A DNA stretch of 64,000 nt from Actinocorallia longicatena. Lineage in GTDB: Bacteria > Actinomycetota > Actinomycetes > Streptosporangiales > Streptosporangiaceae. The translations under genes and the position numbers were made by a program. The notes beneath the pieces were generated by a model, which made no database searches, was not told the DNA's origin, and worked only from the letters and a program-made list of their open reading frames with translations. The DNA lies in NCBI RefSeq assembly GCF_039534125.1, contig NZ_BAAAUV010000028.1:27426-91425 (forward strand), written 5' to 3'. Position 1 is the stretch's first letter; each line of letters opens with the position of its first letter. Shown here piece after piece: positions 1 through 8,111 of this stretch.

Positions 1-442
1 GGGTGCGCGGGGGGCGGTCGTCGCCCCAGTCGAAGTAGGGGCTGACCACCACGGATCGCATGGTGTGCGGGGCGGAGTCGAGGTCGTTCCGCGAGTCCTC
101 GTCGCCGAAGGTGTAGCCGAAGCAGGCCTCGTCCCAGTCCATCTCGCCGTGCAGGGCCCGGGCGTAGGGGTCGAGGAGGAGCTTGCTCGGATTGCAGCGG
201 ATCCCGCGCTCGGGCTCGTAGGGCCCGTGGACGCGGTAGCCGTAGTGCTGGCCCGGCATGATCCCGGGCAGGTAGCCGTGCCAGACGAAGCCGTCGGCCT
301 CCGGCAGGTCGTGACGTGTCTCACGTCCGTCCTGGTCGAACAGGCAGAGCTCGACTCTCTCGGCCGCCTCGGAGAAGATCGCGAAATTGGTGCCGGCCCC
401 GTCGAAGTGGGCTCCCAGAGGCTGGGCGTCGCCAGGCCACAT
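1..442 (-). CDS. glgX: Glycogen debranching enzyme GlgX (N-terminal part, runs off the window)
   Basis: The reverse strand encodes the N-terminus of a GlgX-type isoamylase, which cleaves alpha-1,6 branches of glycogen after phosphorylase trimming. Visible are the opening WPGDAQPLGAHFDG block, GTNFAIFSEAAERVELCLFD (carbohydrate-binding CBM48-like fold), and the LPGIMPGQHYGYRVHGPY and NPSKLLLDPYA blocks typical of the family. Two in-frame ATGs exist (448 and 442). The Shine-Dalgarno GAGGGG is correctly spaced only for 442, so that start was chosen. About 147 residues are present; the catalytic GH13 barrel lies beyond base 1. The gene is divergent from the iron-storage genes. Identity is confident from the N-terminal signature alone. 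Confidence 0.9.
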   Translation of the reverse strand, partial: MWPGDAQPLGAHFDGAGTNFAIFSEAAERVELCLFDQDGRETRHDLPEADGFVWHGYLPGIMPGQHYGYRVHGPYEPERGIRCNPSKLLLDPYARALHGEMDWDEACFGYTFGDEDSRNDLDSAPHTMRSVVVSPYFDWGDDRPPRT

Positions 443-536
443 GTGCATCTCCCCTCGTCGCGGGGGGCCATTCCCAAGCGTCAATAGATCACACCAAAAG
501 GGAGGGGCTAGTCAGATCGGGCGACCTTCCGGTAAC

Positions 537-555
537 TTAGGAGTGCCTAACCTAA
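537..555. promoter_or_regulatory. IdeR/DtxR-like iron box upstream of bfd-bfr
   Basis: TTAGGAGTGCCTAACCTAA matches the 19-bp IdeR/DtxR consensus palindrome (TTAGGTTAGGCTAACCTAA) at 15 of 19 positions. The right half-site is perfect; the left half degenerates after TTAGG. It lies 60 bp upstream of the bfd start. In mycobacteria, iron-loaded IdeR bound upstream of ferritin genes activates them, so iron-dependent activation of storage is the expected output here. The match is seen directly; the regulator and the sign of control are inferred. Confidence 0.75.
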
Positions 556-614
556 TCCCTCCCCACCTGCGGGTATGTTGATCTCGCAGGTCCTCAGAGA
601 GTTGAAGGGCCCCC

Positions 615-911
615 ATGTACGTCTGCATCTGCAACGCCGTCACGGAAGACGCCGTTCACCAGTGCCTGGCCCATGGAGCTCGGAACTCGAAGGAGGTCAA
701 GGAACGGACGGGCATGAAGCCCGGCTGCGGGTCCTGCACCAAGCGCCTGTGCGCGATGGTGAGCGAATGGCGGACGGCGTCCGAGCTGATGGACGCCATG
801 ACCGGAGGCCCCGCCGCGCTTCAGGCTGTGACATCGGAAACAACGGACGTACCGCCGCTGACCGTCGAGGTGGGCGCGGACCAGGACCGTCGGGTCGAAG
901 AGGCCGCCTGA
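615..911 (+). CDS. bfd: Bacterioferritin-associated ferredoxin-like (2Fe-2S) protein
   Basis: Small [2Fe-2S] protein of the BFD/Fer2_BFD family, expected to donate electrons that reduce ferric iron in bacterioferritin and release it. The four cluster cysteines are visible: C4 and C6 in MYVCICNAV, then a CGSC pair near residues 38-41 within KPGCGSCTKRL. The core is the first 60 residues, the usual family length. Residues 61-98 are a low-complexity acidic tail that ends inside a tandem DNA duplication, so the C-terminus may have been extended recently. It sits 72 bp upstream of bacterioferritin and behind an iron box, which supports the assignment. Confidence 0.9.
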   Translation: MYVCICNAVTEDAVHQCLAHGARNSKEVKERTGMKPGCGSCTKRLCAMVSEWRTASELMDAMTGGPAALQAVTSETTDVPPLTVEVGADQDRRVEEAA

Positions 912-959
912 CGGGTCCCTTTACGGACCGTCGGGTCGGCGAGGCTGCCTGACAGGTCC
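884..959. repeat. 35-bp direct repeat spanning the bfd stop codon
   Basis: Bases 884-918 and 925-959 are two copies of a 35-bp unit (period 41 bp) differing at four positions. The first copy encodes the last residues and stop of bfd; the second is an untranslated echo that again contains an in-frame-looking GCC TGA. It fills most of the bfd-bfr spacer, leaving only 24 bp before the bfr start, so a bfr-proximal translation signal must lie in the short remaining segment. Confidence 0.85.
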
Positions 960-983
960 GCTTCGGCATGCCAATCTGACGGC

Positions 984-1466
984 ATGCAAGGAGATAGCGA
1001 AGTCATCGCGTTGCTCAACGAGCAGCTCACCGCTGAACTGACGGCGATCAACCAGTACTTCCTGCACGCCAAGATGCAGGAGAACTGGGGCCTGGTGAAG
1101 CTGGCCAGGTACACCCGTCACGAGTCCATCGACGAGATGAAGCACGCCGAGAAGATCACCGACCGGTTGCTCTTCCTCGAGGCGCTGCCGAACTACCAGA
1201 AGCTGAACCCGCTCCGCATCGGTCAGACGATCAAGGAGCAGTTCGAGGCCGACATGCAGATCGAGCTGGAGGCCGTGAAGCGGCTGCGCGGCGGGATCGA
1301 GCTCATGCGCGCCAAGGGCGATGTCACCTCCGCCCGGATCTTCGAGGAGATCCTCGAGGACGAGGAAGGTCATGTCGACTACCTCGAAACCGAGCTGGAG
1401 CTGCTGGAGCGCCTCGGCGAGCCGCTGTATCTGCAGCGTTACACCGAGGCCAAAGAGGGTTCCTGA
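984..1466 (+). CDS. bfr: Bacterioferritin
   Basis: 24-mer iron-storage ferritin (160 residues, normal length) that oxidises Fe(II) at a di-iron centre and stores it as a ferric mineral. All ferroxidase ligands are present at canonical positions: E18, E51, H54, E94, E127 and H130. Y25 is conserved, and M52, the axial haem ligand between subunits, is present, so this is a haem-binding bacterioferritin rather than a plain ferritin. The start ATG is preceded by AAGGAGA-like sequence only weakly, but the N-terminus MQGDSEVIALLNEQL matches the family. It is probably co-transcribed with bfd under the iron box at 537. Confidence 0.97.
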   Translation: MQGDSEVIALLNEQLTAELTAINQYFLHAKMQENWGLVKLARYTRHESIDEMKHAEKITDRLLFLEALPNYQKLNPLRIGQTIKEQFEADMQIELEAVKRLRGGIELMRAKGDVTSARIFEEILEDEEGHVDYLETELELLERLGEPLYLQRYTEAKEGS

Positions 1467-1524
1467 TCTGGATTCCGTTATCTCCGCGTGACAGGCTAGG
1501 TGGTTCACCACGTGGAGGTACGGA

Positions 1525-2982
1525 ATGGGCGAACACCTGGAGATCGAGCTGAAATTCGACGCGGACGCCGCCTTCGTCCCGCCGGATCTGTCCGATCTCG
1601 CCGAGGTGTCCGACCCGCAGGTCCACCGGCTGGAGGCGGTCTACTACGACACCGCCTCTCTCGCCCTGGCGGCCCGCAAGGTCACGCTGCGCCGCCGGAC
1701 GGGCGGCCCTGACGAGGGCTGGCATCTGAAGCTCCCGGCGGGGCCCGACGCGAAACGCGAACACCGGGCCCCGCTGAGCGGCTCCCTTCCGGCGGAGCTC
1801 GCCGAGCTCGTCACCGCTTACACGCGCGGCGCCGAGCTCGTGCCGGTCGCGACCCTGTCGACGGTGCGGACCGTCCGGGAGGTGGTCTCCGCGGACGGCA
1901 CCGCCGAGCTCGCCGACGATCTCGTCACCGGCTCCATCGAGGGGACTCCCGGCACCGAGTCCTGGCGCGAGATCGAGATCGAGGTCGTCACCGGCGAGAA
2001 GGACCAGCTCGCGCCGATCTCCGCCCGGCTGCTGGAGGCGGGGGCCTCCCGCGCGGCCACCTCCTCCAAGCTCGGCCGGCTGCTGGCGCCCCGCATCACC
2101 GCGCTGCCCGCCTGGGACGGCACCGCCGCGGGGGAGGCCGTGGTCCGGTATCTCGCGGGCCAGGTCGCCGACCTCCTGTACTGGGATCCGCGGGTCCGCC
2201 GCGAGGAGTACGACGCCGTCCACAAGATGCGGGTGGCGGTCCGGCGGCTGCGGAGCGTCCTCAAGAGCGCGGGGCCCGTCGTCGACCGCGGCGTCACCGA
2301 TCGGCTCCAGCCCGAGCTGTCCTGGCTCGCCGACGTCCTCGGCGAGGTCCGCGACGCCGAGGTGCTGCACGAGCGCTTCGCCGCGCGGCTGGACTCCCTC
2401 CCCCAGGCCCCGTCGGTCGCGCCCGCCTGGCTCGACGAGATCAAGGCGAGGGAGAGCGCCGGATACGACCGGATCAGGGCCGAGCTGTCGGGCGGGCGCT
2501 ACTTCGCCCTCCTGGACGCCCTGGAGGCCCTCCTGGAGTCTCCTCCGCTGACCCCGAGGGCCAAGAAGCCGGCCGTCAAGGAGCTGCCCCGCCTGCTGCG
2601 CCGTTCCTGGCGCCGGGTCGAGCGCGCCCACGCCGCCATCGCCGACGCCCCCGACGCGGCCGCGGGCGACGAGGCCCACCACGACACCAGGAAGGCCGCC
2701 AAGCGCGCCCGCTACACCGCGGACGCCACCCGCGAGGTCCTCGGCGACCAGGCCAAGGCCGTCTCCAGGGCCGCCAAGTGCCTCCAGGAGGTCCTGGGCC
2801 GCTTCCAGGACGGCGTGATCGCCCAGGAGGCCCTCCTGGCCGCCACGCCCGCCACGCCCGCCGACGGATTCCTCCTGGGCACCCTGTACGGCCTGGAACG
2901 GGCCGAGGTCACCACCGCCCTCGCCGAGGTCGAGGCCGCCTGGACCGCGGCCCGCGCCCAGGCCCTGCCCGCACTCGCCTGA
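1525..2982 (+). CDS. CYTH-CHAD domain protein
   Basis: Two-domain protein. Residues 1-200 form a CYTH (triphosphate tunnel) domain opening with the ExExK signature EIELKF at residues 6-11, so a triphosphate-binding or tripolyphosphatase activity is possible. Residues 215-480 form a CHAD helical domain with its two conserved histidine motifs, VHKMRVAVRRLRS and HHDTRKAAKRARY. CHAD domains are known to bind polyphosphate and localise to polyphosphate granules. The ATG at 1525 follows GGAGG. Polyphosphate kinase lies 2.1 kb downstream on the same strand, separated by birA and a cyclase, which fits a polyphosphate role. The exact substrate is unknown. Confidence 0.9.
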   Translation: MGEHLEIELKFDADAAFVPPDLSDLAEVSDPQVHRLEAVYYDTASLALAARKVTLRRRTGGPDEGWHLKLPAGPDAKREHRAPLSGSLPAELAELVTAYTRGAELVPVATLSTVRTVREVVSADGTAELADDLVTGSIEGTPGTESWREIEIEVVTGEKDQLAPISARLLEAGASRAATSSKLGRLLAPRITALPAWDGTAAGEAVVRYLAGQVADLLYWDPRVRREEYDAVHKMRVAVRRLRSVLKSAGPVVDRGVTDRLQPELSWLADVLGEVRDAEVLHERFAARLDSLPQAPSVAPAWLDEIKARESAGYDRIRAELSGGRYFALLDALEALLESPPLTPRAKKPAVKELPRLLRRSWRRVERAHAAIADAPDAAAGDEAHHDTRKAAKRARYTADATREVLGDQAKAVSRAAKCLQEVLGRFQDGVIAQEALLAATPATPADGFLLGTLYGLERAEVTTALAEVEAAWTAARAQALPALA

Positions 2983-3021
2983 ACCGCTCCACCCGGACGC
3001 GGGCGAACGGAGCCGGGGCGC

Positions 3022-3939
3022 GTGGGGTTGGATGGAGGGGTGACGGGACGCTACTCGAATCTTGAACGGCCGCCGCTGAGCGAGCGCGGCCTGGAGCGCG
3101 CGCTGGTCAGGGACGGCGGGTTCTGGCGGCGGGTCTCCGTCGTCGCCGAGACCGGGTCCACCAACGCCGATCTCGCGGAGCTGGCGAAGGCGGGGGCCCC
3201 CGAGGGGACCGTGCTCGTCGCCGAGGCGCAGACGGCGGGCCGGGGGCGGCTGGGGCGGCAGTGGAGCGCGCCCGCCCGCTCGGGCCTGATGTTCAGCGTG
3301 CTGCTGCGCCCGGGACCGGCGGTCCCGCCGGGCCGTCTCGGCTGGATCCCGCTGCTGACCGGGGTGGCCGTGGCCACCGCGGTCCGGTCGGTGACCTCGC
3401 GGGCGGGGGCGGGCGAGTTCGGCGAGGCCACCGGCAAGGCGATCGTGTCGGCGGGGCTGAAGTGGCCGAACGACCTGCTGGCCGGGGAGCGGAAGCTGGC
3501 GGGGATCCTGGCCGAGCGGGCCGGGGAGGCGGTCGTGGTCGGTGTCGGCCTGAACGTCTCCCTCAGGGAGGACGAGCTGCCGGTTCCCGCGGCCACCTCG
3601 CTGGTCCTCGAGGACGCCGCCGTCAGCGACCGCGAGACCGTGCTGAAGGCGATCCTGCGCGAGACGGCCCTGCGGTACGGGGAGTGGCGCGCGGCCGACG
3701 GCGACCCCGACGGCAGCGGGCTCCGCGCGGCCTACCGGGATCTCTGCGTCACTCTCGGTCAGGAGATCAGGATCGAGCTGCCCGGCGGCGAGAGCGTGCC
3801 GGGGACCGCCGTGGACGTCGATCTGGACGGCCGTCTGGTCGTTTCCACTGATGGCGGGCGCAGGGCCTTCTCCGCGGGAGACGTGATCCATGTCGGCAAA
3901 CCAGGACCCAACGGGACAGCAGTGACTACTGTCACATAA
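3022..3939 (+). CDS. birA: Biotin-[acetyl-CoA-carboxylase] ligase, monofunctional
   Basis: Makes biotinyl-AMP and attaches biotin to the lysine of the biotin carrier domain; the acceptor in this window is the acyl-CoA carboxylase alpha subunit at 31663. The biotin/ATP loop GRGRLGRQW is at residues 73-81, and KWPNDLL plus RKLAGIL lie near 150-166, followed by a C-terminal SH3-like domain. There is no N-terminal winged helix, so unlike E. coli BirA it is not a DNA-binding repressor. Start: GTG 3022 has GGAG nine bases upstream; GTG 3040 in the same frame is an alternative but has GGAGG directly abutting it. Confidence 0.95.
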   Translation: MGLDGGVTGRYSNLERPPLSERGLERALVRDGGFWRRVSVVAETGSTNADLAELAKAGAPEGTVLVAEAQTAGRGRLGRQWSAPARSGLMFSVLLRPGPAVPPGRLGWIPLLTGVAVATAVRSVTSRAGAGEFGEATGKAIVSAGLKWPNDLLAGERKLAGILAERAGEAVVVGVGLNVSLREDELPVPAATSLVLEDAAVSDRETVLKAILRETALRYGEWRAADGDPDGSGLRAAYRDLCVTLGQEIRIELPGGESVPGTAVDVDLDGRLVVSTDGGRRAFSAGDVIHVGKPGPNGTAVTTVT

Positions 3940-3953
3940 TCTGTGACGCGCGG

Positions 3954-5000
3954 ATGAGGGAGGTCGGCTCCCACCGCCGGATCGGGGAGTTGAGCGCATT
4001 GCCAGGGCAGGCACCTGAGCCCAAGGAGCTGGAAGAGCTCCTGCTCGGCGGACAGATGCGGTACACCCGCCTGGACGCCGCGCGCCTGACCGGCGTCCCG
4101 CTGGCCTTCACCGAGCGGCTGTGGCGCTCCTTCGGCTTCCCGCGCCCGCCGGACGACGTCCCGGCCTTCACCGAGGGCGACCTGGACGCCCTGAAGCGGA
4201 TCAAGGAGCTCCTCGACCGCCGGGTCATGGGCGCCGAGTCCGAGGAGGTCATGCTCCGCCAGGTCCGCGCCGTGGGCCAGACCATGGCCAAGCTGGCCGA
4301 GTGGCAGTCCGGCATCCTCACCGGCGCGCTCAACGACGCCGCCCTCAACGAGGACTCCATGCGCTTCATCGGCGAGCTGGCCGAGGAGTTCCTCAAGGAG
4401 ATGGAGCCGCTGCTCGTCCACGCCTGGCGGCGGCAGCTCGCCGCGGCGGGCGCGCGGGCCCTGGCCTCCGCCCAGCACGACGGCGACGCCCTCCCCGGAC
4501 GCCCCCCGATCGCCGTGGGCTTCGCCGACATGGTCTCCTTCACCGCGATGTCCCGCGAGCTGGACGAGCTGGAGCTCGGCCGGGTGGTCGAGCGCTTCGA
4601 GGAGACCGCGGCCGACATCGTGGCCGTCCACGGCGGGCGGCTGGTCAAGACCCTCGGCGACGAGGTCCTCTACTCCGCCGACGACCCCCGGGTGGGGGTG
4701 GACATCGGCCTGGCGATCGCCGAGGCGGTCAAGGACGAGACCGAGGTCCCCGACGTCCGGGTGGGGGTGGCCTACGGGCCCGTGCTGCCCCTGATGGGCG
4801 ACATCTTCGGCACGACGGTCAACATGGCGTCCCGGCTGACCTCCATCGCCAGGCCCGGCACCCTGGTCGCCGATCCCGCGCTGGCGGCGGCCCTGGAGGG
4901 CGACGGCGCCTACGAACTGGTCCGGATCGTCCGGCGCCCGGTTCGCGGGCTGGGAATCATTCAGCCGTATGTCATCCGGCGCACGAGTAAATATCCTTGA
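3954..5000 (+). CDS. Class III adenylate cyclase with N-terminal regulatory domain
   Basis: Residues 28-165 form the helical regulatory domain found in actinobacterial cyclases of the Rv1264 type (RYTRLDAARLTGV, then a long helical segment ending EFLKEMEPLL), known there as an autoinhibitory, pH-responsive module. Residues 186-345 are the class III catalytic domain. All six catalytic positions are visible: metal-binding D192 and D236, substrate-specifying K232 and D283 (the adenine-type pair), and transition-state N290 and R294. It should therefore be an active homodimeric adenylate cyclase producing cAMP. No transmembrane segment is seen, so it is cytosolic. It follows birA by 14 bp and is probably co-transcribed. 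Confidence 0.93.
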   Translation: MREVGSHRRIGELSALPGQAPEPKELEELLLGGQMRYTRLDAARLTGVPLAFTERLWRSFGFPRPPDDVPAFTEGDLDALKRIKELLDRRVMGAESEEVMLRQVRAVGQTMAKLAEWQSGILTGALNDAALNEDSMRFIGELAEEFLKEMEPLLVHAWRRQLAAAGARALASAQHDGDALPGRPPIAVGFADMVSFTAMSRELDELELGRVVERFEETAADIVAVHGGRLVKTLGDEVLYSADDPRVGVDIGLAIAEAVKDETEVPDVRVGVAYGPVLPLMGDIFGTTVNMASRLTSIARPGTLVADPALAAALEGDGAYELVRIVRRPVRGLGIIQPYVIRRTSKYP

Positions 5001-5031
5001 TTCGGGTGATGTACGTCTCGGTGGGGTTGTC

Positions 5032-5064
5032 CGTCACCCCCCGTTAGCCTTGTGTTCATTTTCG
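5032..5064 (+). promoter_or_regulatory. PHO-box-like triplet of 11-bp direct repeats upstream of ppk
   Basis: Three contiguous 11-mers, CGTCACCCCCC, GTTAGCCTTGT and GTTCATTTTCG, match different parts of the actinomycete PhoP direct-repeat consensus (GTTCACC followed by four loosely conserved bases) in correct 11-bp phase. Each unit is imperfect: the first keeps TCACC, the second GTT and CC, the third GTTCA. The array ends 19 bp before the ppk ATG. In Streptomyces, ppk is induced by phosphate starvation through PhoP. The phasing is seen directly; the binding is inference. Confidence 0.5.
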
Positions 5065-5083
5065 AGGGGGATCATCAAACATC

Positions 5084-7162
5084 ATGAGTGTCAATCCCGG
5101 ACAAATCCCTCACGGAGACTATCTACCTGACGACCGTTTCCTCGATCGTGAGGAGAGCTGGCTGCGGTTCAACCAGCGTGTCCTGGAACTCGCCGAGGAT
5201 CCTCGGCTGCCCCTGCTCGAACGGGTCCGCTTTCTGTCGATCTTCGCGACCAACCTGGACGAGTTCTTCATGGTCCGGGTCGCCGGCCTGGCCCGCCGGA
5301 TGGCGACCGGGCTCGCGGTGCGGTCGGCGTCCGGCCGGCAGCCCCGCGAGGTGCTGGAGCGCACCGCCGTCGTCGCGCACGAGCTGATGCTCCGGCACGC
5401 CAAGTGCTTCCACGACGACCTGCTGCCCGCGCTCGGCAAGCACGACATCGAGATACTGCGCTGGGACGAGCTGGCCGAGACCGAGCAGGAGCACCTGCGG
5501 CGGCTCTTCCGCGAGCGGATCTACCCGGTGCTCACCCCGCTGGTCGTCGACTCCGCCCATCCCTTCCCCTACATCTCGGGTCTCTCGCTGAACCTCGCCG
5601 TGGTCGTCCGGGACCCCGACACCGAGGCCAGGCTGTTCGCCCGTGTGAAGGTCCCCGAGGTGCTGCCGCGCTTCATCGAGGCCTCCCCGAACCGGTTCAC
5701 CCCGCTCGAGGACGTCATCGCCGCGCACCTCACCCAGCTCTTCAACGGGATGGAGATCCTGGAGCACCACGCGTTCCGGGTGACCCGCAACCAGGACCTC
5801 GAGGTCGACGAGGACATCACCGAGGACCTGCTCCAGGCGCTGGAGAAGGAGCTGCTGAAGCGCCGGTTCGGGCCGCTGGTCCGGCTGGAGGTCGAGGACA
5901 CGATCTCCGACGAGGTGCTGGAGCTGCTGGCGTCCGAGATGACCGTGCACGAACGCGAGATCTACCGGGTTCCGGGCCCGCTGGACCTCGGCGGGATGAG
6001 CGCGATCGCCGACCTGGACCGCTCCGAACTGAAGTACACGCCGTTCGTGCCGTCCAAGACGGCGCTGCCCGCCGACGGGTCGATCTTCTCCGCCCTGCGC
6101 GAGCGCGACGTCATGGTGCACCACCCCTACGACTCGTTCACCACGAGCGTCCAGCGGCTGATCACCGAGGCGTCGCAGGATCCGAAGGTTCTGGCGATCA
6201 AGCAGACCCTGTACCGGACGAGCGGCGACTCGCCGATCGTCGAGGCATTGATCGAGGCGGCCGAGAACGGCAAGCAGGTCGTCGTGATCGTCGAGATCAA
6301 GGCGCGGTTCGACGAGAGCGCCAACATCAAGTGGGCCCGCAAGCTGGAGGACGCGGGCTGCCACGTCGTCTACGGCTTCGTCGGGCTGAAGACGCACTGC
6401 AAGCTGTCGATGGTCGTCAGGCAGGAGGCCGACGGCACGCTGCGGCGCTACTGCCACATCGGCACCGGCAACTACCACCCGAAGACCGCCCGGCTGTATG
6501 AGGACCTCGGCCTGCTCACGGCCGACACCGAGATCGCCGAGGACGTCACCGAGCTGTTCAACCACCTGACCGGGTACTCCCGCCAGGTCTCCTACCGGCA
6601 GCTCCTGGTCGCCCCGAACACCCTGCGCAGCGGGCTGGTCCTGCGGATCGAGCGGGAGATCGGGCACCACAGGGCCGGCCGCCCGGCGCGGATCCGGCTC
6701 AAGTGCAACAGCCTGGTCGACGAGGTGCTCATCGACGCCTGCTACCGGGCGTCGCAGGCCGGGGTGCCGGTGGACATCTGGGTGCGCGGGATATGCGCCC
6801 TCCGTCCGGGCGTCCCCGGGCTCTCCGACACGATCCGGGTCCGGTCGATCCTCGGCCGGTTCCTGGAGCACTCGCGGGTCTTCGCCTTCGAGTGCGGCGG
6901 GAATCCGGAGGTGTGGTTCGGCAGCGCCGACCTCATGCATCGCAACCTGGACCGGCGGGTCGAGGCCCTGGTCAGGGTCAACGACATCGCCCACCGCGAC
7001 GATCTGATCAAGCTCCTGGACAAGGGCATGGCCGAGGACACCGCCTCCTGGCGGCTCGACGGCGACGGCGTCTGGACCCGCCCGGCCGAGGACGTCCCGA
7101 CCCAGGACATCCAGACCCATCTGATGCGCACGCGACGTTGGAGAACGGTGGATGGCAGCTGA
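5084..7162 (+). CDS. ppk: RNA degradosome-type polyphosphate kinase 1
   Basis: Reversible synthesis of inorganic polyphosphate from ATP (692 residues, normal length). Domain order is N-terminal helical domain, head domain, then two phospholipase-D-like catalytic domains. The phospho-accepting histidine is H438 in LKTHCKL, corresponding to E. coli H435; the second essential histidine is H596 in RFLEHSRV, corresponding to H592. The HIGTGNYHPKTARLY block is also intact. ATG 5084 follows a GAGGGGG stretch at a rather long distance. A PHO-box-like array lies immediately upstream. The stop overlaps the next gene by 11 bp, so the MutT1-like hydrolase is translationally coupled. Confidence 0.97.
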   Translation: MSVNPGQIPHGDYLPDDRFLDREESWLRFNQRVLELAEDPRLPLLERVRFLSIFATNLDEFFMVRVAGLARRMATGLAVRSASGRQPREVLERTAVVAHELMLRHAKCFHDDLLPALGKHDIEILRWDELAETEQEHLRRLFRERIYPVLTPLVVDSAHPFPYISGLSLNLAVVVRDPDTEARLFARVKVPEVLPRFIEASPNRFTPLEDVIAAHLTQLFNGMEILEHHAFRVTRNQDLEVDEDITEDLLQALEKELLKRRFGPLVRLEVEDTISDEVLELLASEMTVHEREIYRVPGPLDLGGMSAIADLDRSELKYTPFVPSKTALPADGSIFSALRERDVMVHHPYDSFTTSVQRLITEASQDPKVLAIKQTLYRTSGDSPIVEALIEAAENGKQVVVIVEIKARFDESANIKWARKLEDAGCHVVYGFVGLKTHCKLSMVVRQEADGTLRRYCHIGTGNYHPKTARLYEDLGLLTADTEIAEDVTELFNHLTGYSRQVSYRQLLVAPNTLRSGLVLRIEREIGHHRAGRPARIRLKCNSLVDEVLIDACYRASQAGVPVDIWVRGICALRPGVPGLSDTIRVRSILGRFLEHSRVFAFECGGNPEVWFGSADLMHRNLDRRVEALVRVNDIAHRDDLIKLLDKGMAEDTASWRLDGDGVWTRPAEDVPTQDIQTHLMRTRRWRTVDGS

Positions 7163-8063
7163 GCCGACCACGTTGGAGGCCGGAACCGTACGGGCCGCCG
7201 GAGCGATCCTCTGGCGGCCGGGCCCGGCCGGGGTGCAGGTGGCGCTGGTCCACCGGCCCAAGTACGACGACTGGAGCTTTCCCAAGGGCAAGGCGAAGAG
7301 CGCCGAGCACATCCTGCGGACCGTCCGGCGCGAGCTGCGTGAGGAGACCGGGGCGACGGTCCGGCTGGGCTCGCGGCTGCCCTCCGTCTCCTACCTGAAG
7401 GACGGGCGGCCCAAGCGCGTCGACTACTGGTCGGCGGAGGTCCTCGCGGCCGGGGCCTTCCGGCCGAACGACGAGATCGACGAGGTCCGCTGGGCGAGCG
7501 TGCCCGAGGCCCTGGCCGTGCTCAGCTACGAGCACGACGAGAGCCTGCTGCGGACCTGGTCGGGGCTGCCGCGCACGACCCGTCCCGTGGTGGTGCTCCG
7601 GCACGCCTCGGCCGGTGAGAAGCGCTTCTGGCAGGGCGCGGACTTCCTGCGGCCGCTCGACCCGCGCGGCCGCTGGGAGGCCGCCGAGCTCGCCGCGCTC
7701 CTCCAGGCCTACGCTCCGCTCAAGCTGATCAGCTCGACGACCCAGCGCTGCATCGAGACGATGCTGCCCTTCGCCGCGACGGGATCCCCCACCGGCTCGA
7801 TCACCACCGACCCGCACTTCACGGTCGGCTCCCCCTGGCTGGCCGAGGCCGTCCCGCACTTCCGCACGCTGCTGCGCGAGCCGCACGACGGCCTCCTGGT
7901 GTGCACCCACGGCGAGCTGGTCCCCGATCTGATCCACACCCTGTGCGCGGTGTTCGACGCCAAGACGCCGGAGGATCCGGCCCTCCGCAAAGGCGCCTTC
8001 TGGGTCTTCCACGTCACTTCCGACGCCCTCGTCTCCCTGGAACACCACGCGCCCGCCCTGTGA
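7152..8063 (+). CDS. mutT1: MutT1-type NUDIX hydrolase fused to a histidine-phosphatase domain
   Basis: Residues 10-140 are a NUDIX domain with a complete NUDIX box (G-x5-E-x7-REL-x-EE-x-G, reading GKAKSAE then RRELREETGA). Residues 150-303 are a phosphoglycerate-mutase-like domain starting with LRHASA, the RHG-type catalytic histidine motif. The same two-domain layout occurs in mycobacterial MutT1, which hydrolyses 8-oxo-(d)GTP and diadenosine polyphosphates and is encoded next to ppk1 in M. tuberculosis (Rv2984-Rv2985). The identical gene order here supports orthology. The 11-bp overlap with ppk suggests coupled translation; the link may be nucleotide sanitation or polyphosphate and Ap4A metabolism. 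Confidence 0.93.
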   Translation: MAAEPTTLEAGTVRAAGAILWRPGPAGVQVALVHRPKYDDWSFPKGKAKSAEHILRTVRRELREETGATVRLGSRLPSVSYLKDGRPKRVDYWSAEVLAAGAFRPNDEIDEVRWASVPEALAVLSYEHDESLLRTWSGLPRTTRPVVVLRHASAGEKRFWQGADFLRPLDPRGRWEAAELAALLQAYAPLKLISSTTQRCIETMLPFAATGSPTGSITTDPHFTVGSPWLAEAVPHFRTLLREPHDGLLVCTHGELVPDLIHTLCAVFDAKTPEDPALRKGAFWVFHVTSDALVSLEHHAPAL

Positions 8064-8111
8064 CCGCGTGTCACGGTGGATCGGTCCAGCACGGCGCCTG
8101 ATGATGACCGC

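Noticed and set aside
3022..3042. Two possible GTG starts of birA
   Set aside because: The 3040 start has its GGAGG directly abutting; 3022 was kept, with the alternative noted.
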